Positions 8,969-16,663 of a stretch of DNA of 64,000 nt are shown here, one piece after another. Every line of letters starts with the position of its first letter. Position 1 is the first letter of the stretch. The notes beneath the pieces are model-generated. The model saw nothing but the letters and a program-made list of their open reading frames with translations, did not search any database and was not told where the DNA came from. Source of the DNA: Agathobacter sp. (GTDB lineage: Bacteria; Bacillota; Clostridia; Lachnospirales; Lachnospiraceae). The stretch covers positions 62,001 through 126,000 of the forward strand of contig JALEZW010000059.1 in the NCBI GenBank assembly GCA_022772675.1, written 5' to 3'. A program made the position numbers and the translations under genes.

Positions 8969-10654
8969 ATGAGTAAGAAAATAGCAATCGGAATACAGAA
9001 TTTTGATAAACTTCGGGAAGGCGACTATTTTTATATTGATAAAACGGATTTTATCCGGGAGTGGTGGGAAAACGGAGATGACGTTACTTTGATCAACAGA
9101 CCCCGCCGTTTTGGGAAAACACTGAATATGAGCATGGTCGAAGAATTCTTTTCCGTTGACTATGCGGGCAGGGGGAATCTGTTTGACGACTTATCCATTT
9201 GGAGGGAAGAGAAATACAGGAAGCTGCAGGGAACGTATCCGGTTATTTTTTTATCATTTGCGAATATTAAGGAGTCAGATTTTAGGACAACCAGTTATCG
9301 AATCCGACAGCTTCTAATGAAGTTGTACGAGAAAAATGATTTTCTGCTGGATGGAAATACTCTTTCGGATGGTGAGAAAGAGTATTTTCGGTGCATGGAA
9401 TCCGAGATGAGTGAAGTTGATGCACCTATGGCTTTGTATCAGTTATCGGACTATCTTTGCCGGTATTATGGGAAAAAGGTAATTATCATCCTGGATGAAT
9501 ATGATACTCCGATGCAGGAAGCATATATAAAAGGCTATTGGGAAGACTTAGTTGATTTCACGAGAAGTCTCTTTAATTCCACTTTTAAGACGAATCCATA
9601 TCTTGAGAGGGGACTCATGACCGGTATTACCAGAGTGAGCAGAGAATCTATCTTTTCGGATCTGAATAATCTGGAGGTTGTGACGACAACTTCAGAGAAA
9701 TACGCGACTTCGTTTGGTTTTACCGAAGAAGAAGTATTTGAGGCACTGGATGAGTACGGATATTCGGATCGGAAAGCTGATATTAAGATGTGGTATGATG
9801 GATTTACATTTGGGAGCCACACGGACATATACAATCCATGGTCGATTCTAAATTTCCTTGATAAGGGAAAAATTGCTGCCTATTGGGCCAATACCAGCAG
9901 CAACAGTCTTGTGGGAAAACTGATCCGGGAGGGTGACGAAGATATCAAGGGAATGTTTGAGAATCTGCTGAAGAGGGAAAGTATCCGATGCCCGATTAAC
10001 GAACAGATTGTCTATAATGAATTAGATGAAGAACCCGATGCAATCTGGAGCCTGCTTCTTGCCAGTGGGTATTTGAAAGTCATCCGTTATGAGGAAAAGA
10101 TTGCCGGAAAAAGTCAGATGTATGAATTGGAACTGACAAATCTGGAAGTCCTTGATATGTTTTACAACATGGTCCGGGGATGGTTTAAAAAAACAGGGCG
10201 AAATTACAACCGCTTTGTAAAAGCACTGCTTGAAGGAGATCTGAAAGCCATGAATGTATATATGAATGATGTAGCCCTGAAAACTTTCAGTTACTTCGAC
10301 ACAGGCACTAAACCATCCGAGAGTGAGAATCCGGAAAAATTCTATCATGGTTTTGTCCTTGGACTGATTGTGGATCTGGCTGACGAATATACGGTCGTCT
10401 CTAACCGTGAGAGTGGGTTTGGCCGATACGACGTTATGATTGAGCCGAAGGATACTTCGAAAGACGCGTTCATTCTGGAATTCAAGGTTTATGACAGGAA
10501 TTATGAAAAAACACTGGAGGACACAGTGGCTTCTGCCCTTGCGCAGATTGAGGAGAAAAAGTATGATACTGTGCTGACAGCGAAAGGCATTTCGGCTGAG
10601 AGAATTCATAAGTATGGATTTGCTTTTGAGGGGAAAAAGGTGATGATTGGATAA
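8969..10654 (+). CDS. AAA-ATPase-like/PD-(D/E)XK nuclease-like protein (copy 1)
   Basis: A 561-residue cytosolic protein of the family with an N-terminal AAA-ATPase-like domain (Pfam PF09820) and a C-terminal PD-(D/E)XK-like domain (PF08011). Visible: a Walker-A-like RPRRFGKT with Lys50, Walker B VIIILDEYD with Asp176-Glu177, and a nuclease-type triad Asp488 (GRYDV), Glu504 and Lys506 (LEFK). The family is abundant in gut Bacteroidetes and Firmicutes and its role is not established. It is cargo of the integrative element and precedes the MNT/HEPN pair by 59 bases. A paralogue of identical length lies at 50341-52026. GGAGG lies 8 bases before the start. Confidence 0.9.
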   Translation: MSKKIAIGIQNFDKLREGDYFYIDKTDFIREWWENGDDVTLINRPRRFGKTLNMSMVEEFFSVDYAGRGNLFDDLSIWREEKYRKLQGTYPVIFLSFANIKESDFRTTSYRIRQLLMKLYEKNDFLLDGNTLSDGEKEYFRCMESEMSEVDAPMALYQLSDYLCRYYGKKVIIILDEYDTPMQEAYIKGYWEDLVDFTRSLFNSTFKTNPYLERGLMTGITRVSRESIFSDLNNLEVVTTTSEKYATSFGFTEEEVFEALDEYGYSDRKADIKMWYDGFTFGSHTDIYNPWSILNFLDKGKIAAYWANTSSNSLVGKLIREGDEDIKGMFENLLKRESIRCPINEQIVYNELDEEPDAIWSLLLASGYLKVIRYEEKIAGKSQMYELELTNLEVLDMFYNMVRGWFKKTGRNYNRFVKALLEGDLKAMNVYMNDVALKTFSYFDTGTKPSESENPEKFYHGFVLGLIVDLADEYTVVSNRESGFGRYDVMIEPKDTSKDAFILEFKVYDRNYEKTLEDTVASALAQIEEKKYDTVLTAKGISAERIHKYGFAFEGKKVMIG

Positions 10655-10713
10655 GAGAACCCGAAAAAATTTAGAAGAGACCGGATATGTTGTTAAAGCA
10701 GAGGGGGATTAAT

Positions 10714-11052
10714 ATGCCAAGTTTCATTAGAGATGTGGTACAGGAATTTACAAATAGTATGAAAATGCTGTTTGGAGCAAAATTGAGCCGTATTATGGTA
10801 TATGGTTCTTATGCAAGAGGTGACTATACAGATTCTTCTGATGTTGATGTTATGATATTAGTGAAAATTCCTGAAGATCAAATTAGAGACTATACTGATC
10901 GGGTTTCAGATTGCGCATTTGAAAATTTGATGAAATACGGTGTCGATATTTCCCCAGTAGTAAAGAATGAGGCACATTTCAATGAATGGTCAGATAATTT
11001 GCCTTACTACCGAAATGTGCGTGATGAGGGGGTTATAATCAATGCAGGATAA
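10714..11052 (+). CDS. MNT-type nucleotidyltransferase (antitoxin-like)
   Basis: A 112-residue minimal nucleotidyltransferase. The motif VYGSYARGDY (Gly31-Ser32) followed by DSSDVDVMI (Asp43, Asp45) is the GS-x10-DxD signature. In characterised MntA/HepT pairs the MNT protein adenylylates the HEPN toxin and silences it. The stop overlaps the start of the HEPN gene by 11 bases, the usual layout. ATG 10714 is preferred to the in-frame ATG 10687 because GAGGGGG stands directly before it. Confidence 0.9.
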   Translation: MPSFIRDVVQEFTNSMKMLFGAKLSRIMVYGSYARGDYTDSSDVDVMILVKIPEDQIRDYTDRVSDCAFENLMKYGVDISPVVKNEAHFNEWSDNLPYYRNVRDEGVIINAG

Positions 11053-11422
11053 AGATAGAGATTTATCTGGATATCGACTTTCGTTAGCACAGGAAACATT
11101 AGCAAATGCAAAATTATGTATGGATAATCAATTTTACCGGGATTGTATTAATAGATCATATTATGCAGCGTTTTATGCAATAAAGGCAGTATTGGCAACT
11201 GAGAGTGTTGATTTTAAAAGACATAAGGATGCTGTTGGATATTTTAATAAAAAATACGTTGCGAATGGTATTTTTTCAAGGGAAGCTGGAAAACGGCTGG
11301 GCAGATTGAAAATGGTTCGAGAGGAATCTGATTACAGCGATTTTTTTATTGCATCGAAGGAGGATGCGGAAAAGCAGTATGAAACTGCTGAACTAATTAT
11401 CAAAGAGGCGAAGAAATACTAA
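11042..11422 (+). CDS. HEPN domain protein (toxin-like partner of MNT)
   Basis: A 126-residue all-helical protein with the HEPN pattern NRSYYAAFYAIKA (residues 37-49) and a R-x4-Y element at Arg93-Tyr98 (REESDY), which resembles the active-site arrangement of HepT-type RNases. Small size, translational overlap with the MNT gene and presence on an element point to a toxin-antitoxin pair that could stabilise the element or act in phage defence. The function is inferred from family and layout. A strong terminator follows 36 bases later. Confidence 0.88.
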   Translation: MQDKDRDLSGYRLSLAQETLANAKLCMDNQFYRDCINRSYYAAFYAIKAVLATESVDFKRHKDAVGYFNKKYVANGIFSREAGKRLGRLKMVREESDYSDFFIASKEDAEKQYETAELIIKEAKKY

Positions 11423-11458
11423 AAATAATTTGATATAGTTTAGTTTTAAAACAAGAGG

Positions 11459-11486
11459 GGACTGCCGTATTACGGCAGTCCTTTTT
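11459..11486 (+). terminator. Terminator after the MNT/HEPN pair
   Basis: A 10-bp GC-rich stem (11459-11468 with 11472-11481), a 3-base loop and five T bases. A T-rich stretch on the opposite strand lets it also end the excisionase-like gene that converges on it. Confidence 0.88.
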
Positions 11487-11496
11487 GATGCTTGTA

Positions 11497-11721
11497 TTAT
11501 AGAGCAGATTGTTTCTGAATATACTGATATATAGCAAGCTTAGGAATGCGCCAGGTAGATTTGCCGATGCGCATTCCTTTTATTTTGCCTTGTTTTAAAA
11601 GCTCGTAAATGCGGTTCTTTCCTACCATAAGTATATTGGCGGCATCCTCTACCGTTAGCAGCGTCATGGTATCTTCAAATGAATCTGTGCAAATTTGGTT
11701 TTCGTCTAGTGAATTAAACAT
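11497..11721 (-). CDS. Excisionase-like helix-turn-helix protein
   Basis: A 74-residue protein with a MerR-type winged helix (HTH_17/excisionase family): TVEDAANILMVGKNRIYELLKQGKIKG, then the RIGKSTWRI beta wing and a C-terminal helix. Such proteins bind DNA as recombination directionality factors or small regulators. It points away from the recombinase and converges with the HEPN gene. AAAGGA lies about 10 bases before ATG 11721. Being on the element, it is a candidate directionality factor or regulator of excision, but large serine recombinases often use unrelated factors, so this is only a candidate. Confidence 0.82.
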   Translation of the reverse strand: MFNSLDENQICTDSFEDTMTLLTVEDAANILMVGKNRIYELLKQGKIKGMRIGKSTWRIPKLAIYQYIQKQSAL

Positions 11722-11857
11722 GCTTGATCCGTCCTTTCTTACATAGTTTTATTGATATGTTGGTCATGTAAACTTTTATCTAACCGAGTAATTCCGGGTG
11801 TATCGAATTACAAAGAAAGCAACATAGATGTAATCGAATAGGAAAGAGGTGGTACAA

Positions 11858-11989
11858 ATGCTGACCAGAGTTTGTTTTTTTGTTTTTGTGAAAGATGGGC
11901 AAGAAAAGGAAAAATATCAAAAAGAAGGAGCAGTTAGTCATTCCCCATTGAGGGCTCTGGCGATTTTCCTTCTTGTGAGGAACGTGTAA
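11858..11989 (+). CDS. Small ORF of 43 residues, unknown
   Basis: ATG 11858 is preceded by AGAGGTGG at good spacing and the frame runs 43 codons. The peptide is half hydrophobic (VCFFVFV near the start) and half charged. No family is recognised. It lies in the spacer divergent from the excisionase-like gene. An inverted ATTACA/TGTAAT pair just upstream could be an operator. It may be real because of its ribosome binding site, but the coding evidence is thin. Confidence 0.3.
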   Translation: MLTRVCFFVFVKDGQEKEKYQKEGAVSHSPLRALAIFLLVRNV

Positions 11990-12148
11990 TATAAGACAAT
12001 TATTATATGAAAATACTATAAGCTATAATTATAGTAATATATTATTCTGTAATAAATAAGAATAATATTAGATTATATGATTGTATTCATTTTTTATGGT
12101 AATTGTAAATGAAAGAATTTGACTGAATTTATGTAGGAGGAAGATAAG
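11990..12148. other. AT-rich spacer with palindrome in the element
   Basis: About 159 bases of very AT-rich DNA with no gene. It holds the perfect 12-base palindrome CTATAATTATAG at 12023-12034 and several TATAAT-like boxes, and likely carries the promoter for the small ORFs and recombinase. No single promoter can be picked with confidence. Confidence 0.4.
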
Positions 12149-12271
12149 ATGTGTGTAATCAAAGCTTTTTGTGGATTGAAGGGATATAAAGATCAGAACA
12201 GTGTTTTTGATGTATTAAACTATGCGTTTCAGAGCCCTTACTATTATTATAGGTGGACCGGAGCAGGATAA
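12149..12271 (+). CDS. Small ORF of 40 residues on the element
   Basis: ATG 12149 follows an excellent AGGAGGA at 7 bases. The peptide begins MCVIKAFCGLKGYKDQ and ends with a Tyr-rich stretch (SPYYYYRW). No family is recognised. Its strong ribosome binding site and position upstream of the recombinase make a small regulatory protein possible. Confidence 0.4.
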   Translation: MCVIKAFCGLKGYKDQNSVFDVLNYAFQSPYYYYRWTGAG

Positions 12272-12326
12272 TAAGGACAATCCTATGCACATAGGATATT
12301 AGATAAGGAAAGAAAGGGGGGAAAGT

Positions 12327-12434
12327 ATGGTCATTAAAAACATACATAAACAGCCGGAAGAAGGCAAACAGGCAAAACGCCTGATCTACCAGGCGCTTGT
12401 CAGAAAATTAAACGCACCCAAAGCGGCTGCTAAG
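12327..12434 (+). CDS. Small basic ORF of 35 residues before the recombinase
   Basis: ATG 12327 is preceded by AAAGGGGGG. The peptide is short and basic (MVIKNIHKQPEEGKQ near the start, then RLIYQALVRKLN) and could form one amphipathic helix. It ends 52 bases before the recombinase start and is probably on the same transcript. No family is recognised; it is a second candidate for a recombination helper or leader peptide. Confidence 0.42.
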
Positions 12435-12486
12435 TCGTAGAATATCAGTTCTTTCTTAACAAATACAAAGGAAGGGAGGTGACCGG

Positions 12487-13980
12487 ATGACTGATAAGCT
12501 GGAGGCAATTTATGTAAGGCAGTCAAAGGACAAGAAGGATTCGTTGTCCATTGAAGGACAAATTGAGCGGTGCCGGCTGGAGTGCAGCCATCCGGACACA
12601 GTTCTCGTATATGAAGACAGGGGGTTCAGCGGAAAGAATACAATAAGACCGGGATTTCAAAAGATGCAGCAGGATGTGAAGGAGGGGAAAATCAGTAAAA
12701 TCATTGTGTATCGTCTGGATCGGTTGAGCAGATCCATTCTGGATTTTGGACAATTCTGGGATACGCTGGATCAGCATCAGGTGGATTTTGTATCAGTGAA
12801 TGAGAAATTTGACACCAGCACACCCATGGGACGTGCCATGATCTACATCATTATGGTGTTTGCACAGCTGGAGAGGGAAACCATTGCAGAGCGTGTGACA
12901 GACAATTATTATACCAGAATCAAGCGCGGAAACTGGCCCGGTGGTCCGGCTCCATACGGAATGAAGAATATCAAGATTAAAGATGAAGAAGGGAGGGATG
13001 TACCTTCACTTGCATATACGGAAGAGTTTGAAATCGTAAAGGAAATCTTTTGCCGGTATGCGACAGAGGATGTATCATTGGGAGAAATCGGAAGGGATCT
13101 GACCAAGCGGCAGATTCCATGCAGAAAAAGGAAAGCAGGATGGGATAACGTGGCACTGGCAAGAATCCTGCACTCGCCTGTCTATGTGCAGGCAGACGAG
13201 GATATCTACCTATATTATAAGAGCCGGAATATTGGCAAAATATCAAATAGCATAGAGGAATTCAATGGAAACAGCTCTGCACAGGTAGTGGGAAAACGCG
13301 CCGGTAATGTGCGAAAATATACCAGTATGCAGGATCAGGTACTCTCTCTGACGAATTTTGAAGGAAAGATTCCTTCGGAGATATGGCTTAGATGTCAGTA
13401 TCGTCTGGAAAAGAACCGCCAGATTGGAAATTCCGGGAAAGGAAAAAACACATGGCTCTCAGGCCTGCTAAAATGCGGAAACTGCGGATATTCCCTTACC
13501 GTTAGAAAATGGCACGACAAGAAATATCTGTACTGCAGCGGAAGAGCAAATTTACATATCTGCGACAAACAATCCTTTTCCCAGCAAGTGGACGAGGTGG
13601 AGGCGGAGGTTCAGAAAGAACTGGAAAAAATACTTAAAGAGTGCAATAAAGAGCAGATTCCGGTTGAAAATACAGAAAAGGAGCAGAAGATAAGAAAACA
13701 ATTGCAGGAGATCGAAGATAAAATACAAAAACTTTTGGGATGCATGCAGGAGGCATCGGATATCTCTATGAAGTATATCAACAACGAGCTCGAAAACCTG
13801 GACAAAAGAAAATCAGAACTGCTAAAACTGTATGAAACACCCAGGGAGGATCGGAAAAAGTATTACAAAGGTATTCATTTTGCGGAGCTTGACCTTGAGG
13901 AAAAGAAAACGACCGCACAGGCATTTATCGAGAAGATCAATGTTTATGATGAAGAGATTGAAATCTTCTGGAAAATCTGA
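12487..13980 (+). CDS. Large serine recombinase (integrase) of the element
   Basis: A 497-residue site-specific recombinase. The N-terminal resolvase domain (about 1-150) has the catalytic Ser13 in YVRQSKD and the YRLDRLSRS motif. A recombinase domain follows (about 160-280). The zinc ribbon (KCGNCGYS...YLYC...HICD, about residues 330-360) and a coiled coil (about 365-460) are those of large serine integrases. GGGAGGTGA gives a strong ribosome binding site. It lies just inside the right end of the element, the usual place beside attP. It would catalyse insertion at the deacetylase attB and, with a directionality factor, excision. Confidence 0.95.
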   Translation: MTDKLEAIYVRQSKDKKDSLSIEGQIERCRLECSHPDTVLVYEDRGFSGKNTIRPGFQKMQQDVKEGKISKIIVYRLDRLSRSILDFGQFWDTLDQHQVDFVSVNEKFDTSTPMGRAMIYIIMVFAQLERETIAERVTDNYYTRIKRGNWPGGPAPYGMKNIKIKDEEGRDVPSLAYTEEFEIVKEIFCRYATEDVSLGEIGRDLTKRQIPCRKRKAGWDNVALARILHSPVYVQADEDIYLYYKSRNIGKISNSIEEFNGNSSAQVVGKRAGNVRKYTSMQDQVLSLTNFEGKIPSEIWLRCQYRLEKNRQIGNSGKGKNTWLSGLLKCGNCGYSLTVRKWHDKKYLYCSGRANLHICDKQSFSQQVDEVEAEVQKELEKILKECNKEQIPVENTEKEQKIRKQLQEIEDKIQKLLGCMQEASDISMKYINNELENLDKRKSELLKLYETPREDRKKYYKGIHFAELDLEEKKTTAQAFIEKINVYDEEIEIFWKI

Positions 13981-14078
13981 GGAAAACTATTCTTACGTGA
14001 CAGCACTTGTTAGAATATAACCGTATTTTTCATGTGCAAATGAACTCGGAAAGCCTGTAAACACTTGATGTTACTGAC

Positions 14079-14118
14079 TTTTCAACTGTATCGCCTGTGG
14101 ACAGCCTGGACTGGAAAG
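14079..14118 (+). other. attR: right junction of the element
   Basis: The element half-site carries TTTTCA (14079-14084) and GTATCG (14088-14093), then the GTGGAC core (14097-14102), after which host deacetylase sequence resumes. GTATCG ends seven bases from the central GA (14100-14101), exactly as its inverted partner CGATAC begins seven bases from the GA at the left end. Confidence 0.85.
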
Positions 14119-14345
14119 ATTACGGTGTGGATTCCATTATCAACACGGTATGCAATCACAAAGCACTGGGACCGGGGGCAATTATTCTCTGCCATAATGG
14201 AGCCAAATATACTGCCCAGGCACTGGATACAATGCTGACAAAATTGGAGGAACAGGGATATACGATCGTACCGGTTTCGGAGCTGATTCTGCGGGATAAC
14301 TACCATATGGATGTGACCGGAAAGCAGATTGCGGATGAGACTTGA
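14097..14345 (+). pseudogene. Polysaccharide deacetylase, 3' part
   Basis: This frame codes VDSLDWKDYG, completing NodB motif 4, then GAIILCHNGAKYT with motif 5 and the usual C-terminal GYTIVPVSELI. It has no ribosome binding site and no proper start codon, so it is not expressed by itself. Together with 8307-8861 it makes a 265-residue protein of normal length with all five NodB motifs. Both halves show no stop or frameshift, so the interruption is either recent or reversible. Confidence 0.92.
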
Positions 14346-14790
14346 TGGATTAACGCTGTCAGTGCGTCCCCACTGTTTCTGATCACACAGTCCCGCTCAT
14401 CAATCATGATAACAAAGGGAGTTTTGTTTTCTGATAAATTGACATTAAAACATAACTGAGTTTACTCCCATAGGCAAGGGACTCTCCAAATACGGAGAGA
14501 AATATTGATTTATTTTTGTGCATATTGACAAGTTTTAAAGGAAAGAGTAAAATATTTTTTGGATATTTTTTGTAAAGGAGCAAAGGAGGAAACTATGAAA
14601 AAGAACTGAAAGAAATCAATGAGCTGATACGTTCCGGAAAAGGAACTTATATACCTGATTAGTACCTAAGGTGGCAGTATGTAAAATATGATGATTGGGG
14701 GAAAGAAATAATGCTATGGTTCCTGCTAAACTGGATAACGATACTGGGGGCAGGTAACAGACTTAGAATTTTCTTTTGGGAGGATGATAG
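14346..14790. other. Spacer with a decayed small gene
   Basis: No intact gene. It holds a CTCTCC/GGAGAG hairpin (14482-14499), a good promoter (14525-14553) and, after AAAGGAGG, an ATG whose frame stops after four codons. In the next frame the text reads YEKELKEINELIRSGKG before a stop at about 14660, which looks like a real coding remnant with a one-base shift. Confidence 0.5.
14525..14553 (+). promoter_or_regulatory. Sigma-A-type promoter upstream of the hemerythrin gene
   Basis: TTGACA (14525-14530), 17-base spacer, TAAAAT (14548-14553). It would read through the decayed small ORF into the hemerythrin gene. Confidence 0.6.
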
Positions 14791-15615
14791 ATGTTTGAGT
14801 TTACAAATGACTGTTTAATTGGACATGAAGATCTGGATCAGGACCACCGGAAGATGTTTGAACTGTTAAACAGGGGAATATACGTGCTGCAGGATGAGTT
14901 TATAGTTGATAAGTACGACCTTATCAAGGATATTTTTCAAGAACTGTTAGAATATTCCAATACGCATTTTGCCAGAGAAGAAGCCTACATGATGCAGATA
15001 AGGGATGCGGAACTGATTATGCAAAGAGTGCAGCACAATCATTTTCGGAATGAGTTGTGGAAGCTTGTGGGAAAGAATATAGATGAATTTGATGACCAGA
15101 TGGAAGTACTGAACGAAACCATGAATTTTCTTACAGAGTGGTTATATCAGCATATCATTGGCAGTGATGCACTGATTGGAAAATTAGAGCCTCTGGAAGA
15201 GTGGATGGTTAAGGAGAATCCATGTGAGTTTTCAGATGAGTACAAAACCGGTATTGTGATGATTGACGGAGAGCATCAGACACTTTTTGAGATTACGGGA
15301 AGAGTTTATGACATTTTAAAGGCCGGTGCCACAGAGAAAGATTCGGAAAGCATTATTGAAATATTACGGGAACTGCGTCAGTATACGGCGGAGCATTTTT
15401 CGGATGAAGAAGAATATATGAGAAATGTTAATTATGATGGGCTGGATGCCCAGATAAGAGCTCACAAAACTTTTATTGCAGAACTGGATGGTGTGGATGA
15501 TAAAGAGATTCGAAAAAATCCTCAGGAATATGTAAAGAGTCTTATTGAATTTTTATTGGGATGGCTGATAAATCATATATTGAAGGTGGACATGAAGATT
15601 CCAAAAATGCAGTGA
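14791..15615 (+). CDS. Tandem bacteriohemerythrin
   Basis: A 274-residue protein with two hemerythrin domains. Domain 1 (about 1-130) has GHEDLDQDHRKMFELLN, HFAREEAYM and HNHF; domain 2 (about 140-270) has VMIDGEHQTLFE, HFSDEEEYM and AHKTF. These His, Glu and Asp residues are the ligands of the di-iron centre that binds oxygen reversibly. In anaerobes hemerythrins are linked to oxygen sensing or scavenging. No signal peptide or signalling domain is attached. GGGAGG lies about 8 bases before the start. A strong terminator follows. Confidence 0.92.
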   Translation: MFEFTNDCLIGHEDLDQDHRKMFELLNRGIYVLQDEFIVDKYDLIKDIFQELLEYSNTHFAREEAYMMQIRDAELIMQRVQHNHFRNELWKLVGKNIDEFDDQMEVLNETMNFLTEWLYQHIIGSDALIGKLEPLEEWMVKENPCEFSDEYKTGIVMIDGEHQTLFEITGRVYDILKAGATEKDSESIIEILRELRQYTAEHFSDEEEYMRNVNYDGLDAQIRAHKTFIAELDGVDDKEIRKNPQEYVKSLIEFLLGWLINHILKVDMKIPKMQ

Positions 15616-15714
15616 TTCCTGTCTGCTGATGACAGCCGCTTCTTTCAAAAACGAGATGGTCGGTATTAAGGACAGGAATGTAAAAACTGCTTTGCAGCAG
15701 ATTAAGGAAACGAA

Positions 15715-15746
15715 ATGCCCGGACGAAGTGTCTGGGCATTTTGTTT
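15715..15746 (+). terminator. Terminator between hemerythrin and the secreted-protein gene
   Basis: An 11-bp stem (15715-15725 with 15729-15739, two G-T pairs) and TTTTGTTT. It may act in both directions since the flanking genes converge. Confidence 0.8.
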
Positions 15747-15753
15747 GAAGTAG

Positions 15754-16428
15754 TTATTTAAAGTCAGAAATTTCTTTAAACTTGATCTCCTTACAGTTTT
15801 CGTAATAGGTATCATAAATTTTATCATATTTCGATTTGGATATTTTTTTCCCGTTATATTTCCAATCACTCACTTCATAGCAATTGTAGGATAGCTTTTT
15901 TGATACCCCTATTTTCCCATTTTGATAAGTCAAAACAGTGTTTTCAATAATATTCGCTATATTGCCTTTTTCGAAAGCAATGCCTTTACCTTTAGAAGAG
16001 TATCCGGAGAGATAAAGACGATATCCTTCGTAGCGATAGGAGTGCACTTTTCCATTTTTCAAATAATACAGTTTATATATATCATATAATGTCCCATCCT
16101 CTGGGATTTCGCCACACAGCAATAAAACGTTTTTTCCGTTTGACTTCGTAATCGTATAGGTGTCATATCCGGAATATTCTTTTTTTAGAGTGACATACTT
16201 TCCTTTCCAGGATTTCACTGCTTGTTCTGCATTGAATCCGTCTATTTTCTTTTTCCCGGCTTCTCTTTTCAGAATCCTAGTGAATGCTCTCTTTTCCGCT
16301 GACGATAAATGCTGTCCGGAAAGGGAAGGTGCCGCACTGACCGGTTCTGCCGCAGGCACTGCAATTCCGAAAAGCAGCAGTAGTGTGAGACAAAGCCCGA
16401 TTACTTTCTTCATTCGATTCATTTTCAT
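15754..16428 (-). CDS. Secreted protein of unknown function
   Basis: A 224-residue protein with a clear signal peptide (basic MKMNRMKK, hydrophobic core to about residue 24, then SAAP near a cleavage site). The mature part is rich in Lys, Tyr and Gly, has repeated short beta-strand-like segments such as KLYYLKNGKVHSYRYEGYRL, and has no family I can name. It is divergent from the galactanase gene. A GAGGAGG ribosome binding site lies before ATG 16428, and a good promoter lies just upstream. Confidence 0.75.
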   Translation of the reverse strand: MKMNRMKKVIGLCLTLLLLFGIAVPAAEPVSAAPSLSGQHLSSAEKRAFTRILKREAGKKKIDGFNAEQAVKSWKGKYVTLKKEYSGYDTYTITKSNGKNVLLLCGEIPEDGTLYDIYKLYYLKNGKVHSYRYEGYRLYLSGYSSKGKGIAFEKGNIANIIENTVLTYQNGKIGVSKKLSYNCYEVSDWKYNGKKISKSKYDKIYDTYYENCKEIKFKEISDFK

Positions 16429-16453
16429 TTCCTCCTCATATATATTTTGAGAT

Positions 16454-16483
16454 AGTATACTACGTGAAAGAATACTCTGTCAA
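16454..16483 (-). promoter_or_regulatory. Promoter of the secreted-protein gene
   Basis: On the minus strand: TTGACA (16483-16478), 18-base spacer, TATACT (16459-16454), about 25 bases before the start codon. Confidence 0.65.
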
Positions 16484-16547
16484 TCAAGTTGATACTTCTG
16501 AATTAAAAGAATAGTAATGGTTGTAAAGATTTTATAGTGCACAAAGC

Positions 16548-16582
16548 GCGCAAATTATATTTTGAGTTGCGCACTTATTTTT
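16548..16582 (+). terminator. Hairpin with T-run in the divergent spacer
   Basis: GCGCAA (16548-16553) pairs with TTGCGC (16567-16572), followed within ten bases by six T. No gene upstream on this strand needs a terminator, so it could close a short untranslated RNA or be an old remnant. The rest of the spacer 16484-16811 holds only the galactanase promoter region. Confidence 0.35.
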
Positions 16583-16663
16583 TAAAAGGATGTAGGAAAG
16601 GACTGACTTTCCTTCTGTTAAAAATGGATAAAAATACATGTAAATTATTGGGTATACTGACTA

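Larger units (their letters stand above)
8862..14102 (+). mobile_element. 5.24-kb large-serine-recombinase element inside the deacetylase gene
   Basis: The element is bounded by a GTGGAC hexamer at 8856-8861 and 14097-14102. Removing one copy plus everything between joins codon 185 of the left deacetylase part to the right part in frame and recreates the expected motif WSVDSLDWKDYG. It carries, in order, an AAA-ATPase/PD-(D/E)XK protein, an MNT/HEPN pair, an excisionase-like protein on the other strand, small ORFs and the recombinase. No structural phage genes or conjugation genes are present, so it is a small integrative element with defence- or toxin-like cargo. Whether it is excised in some cells, as skin and SP-beta are during sporulation in Bacillus, cannot be told from one sequence. 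Confidence 0.88.

Noticed and set aside
8862-14102. A prophage
   Set aside because: No capsid, tail, portal, terminase or lysis genes; only recombinase, regulators and cargo.
15650-15750. Phosphofructokinase fragment after the hemerythrin gene
   Set aside because: The text MVGIKD resembles such enzymes but is too short to assign; kept only as an unnamed remnant.
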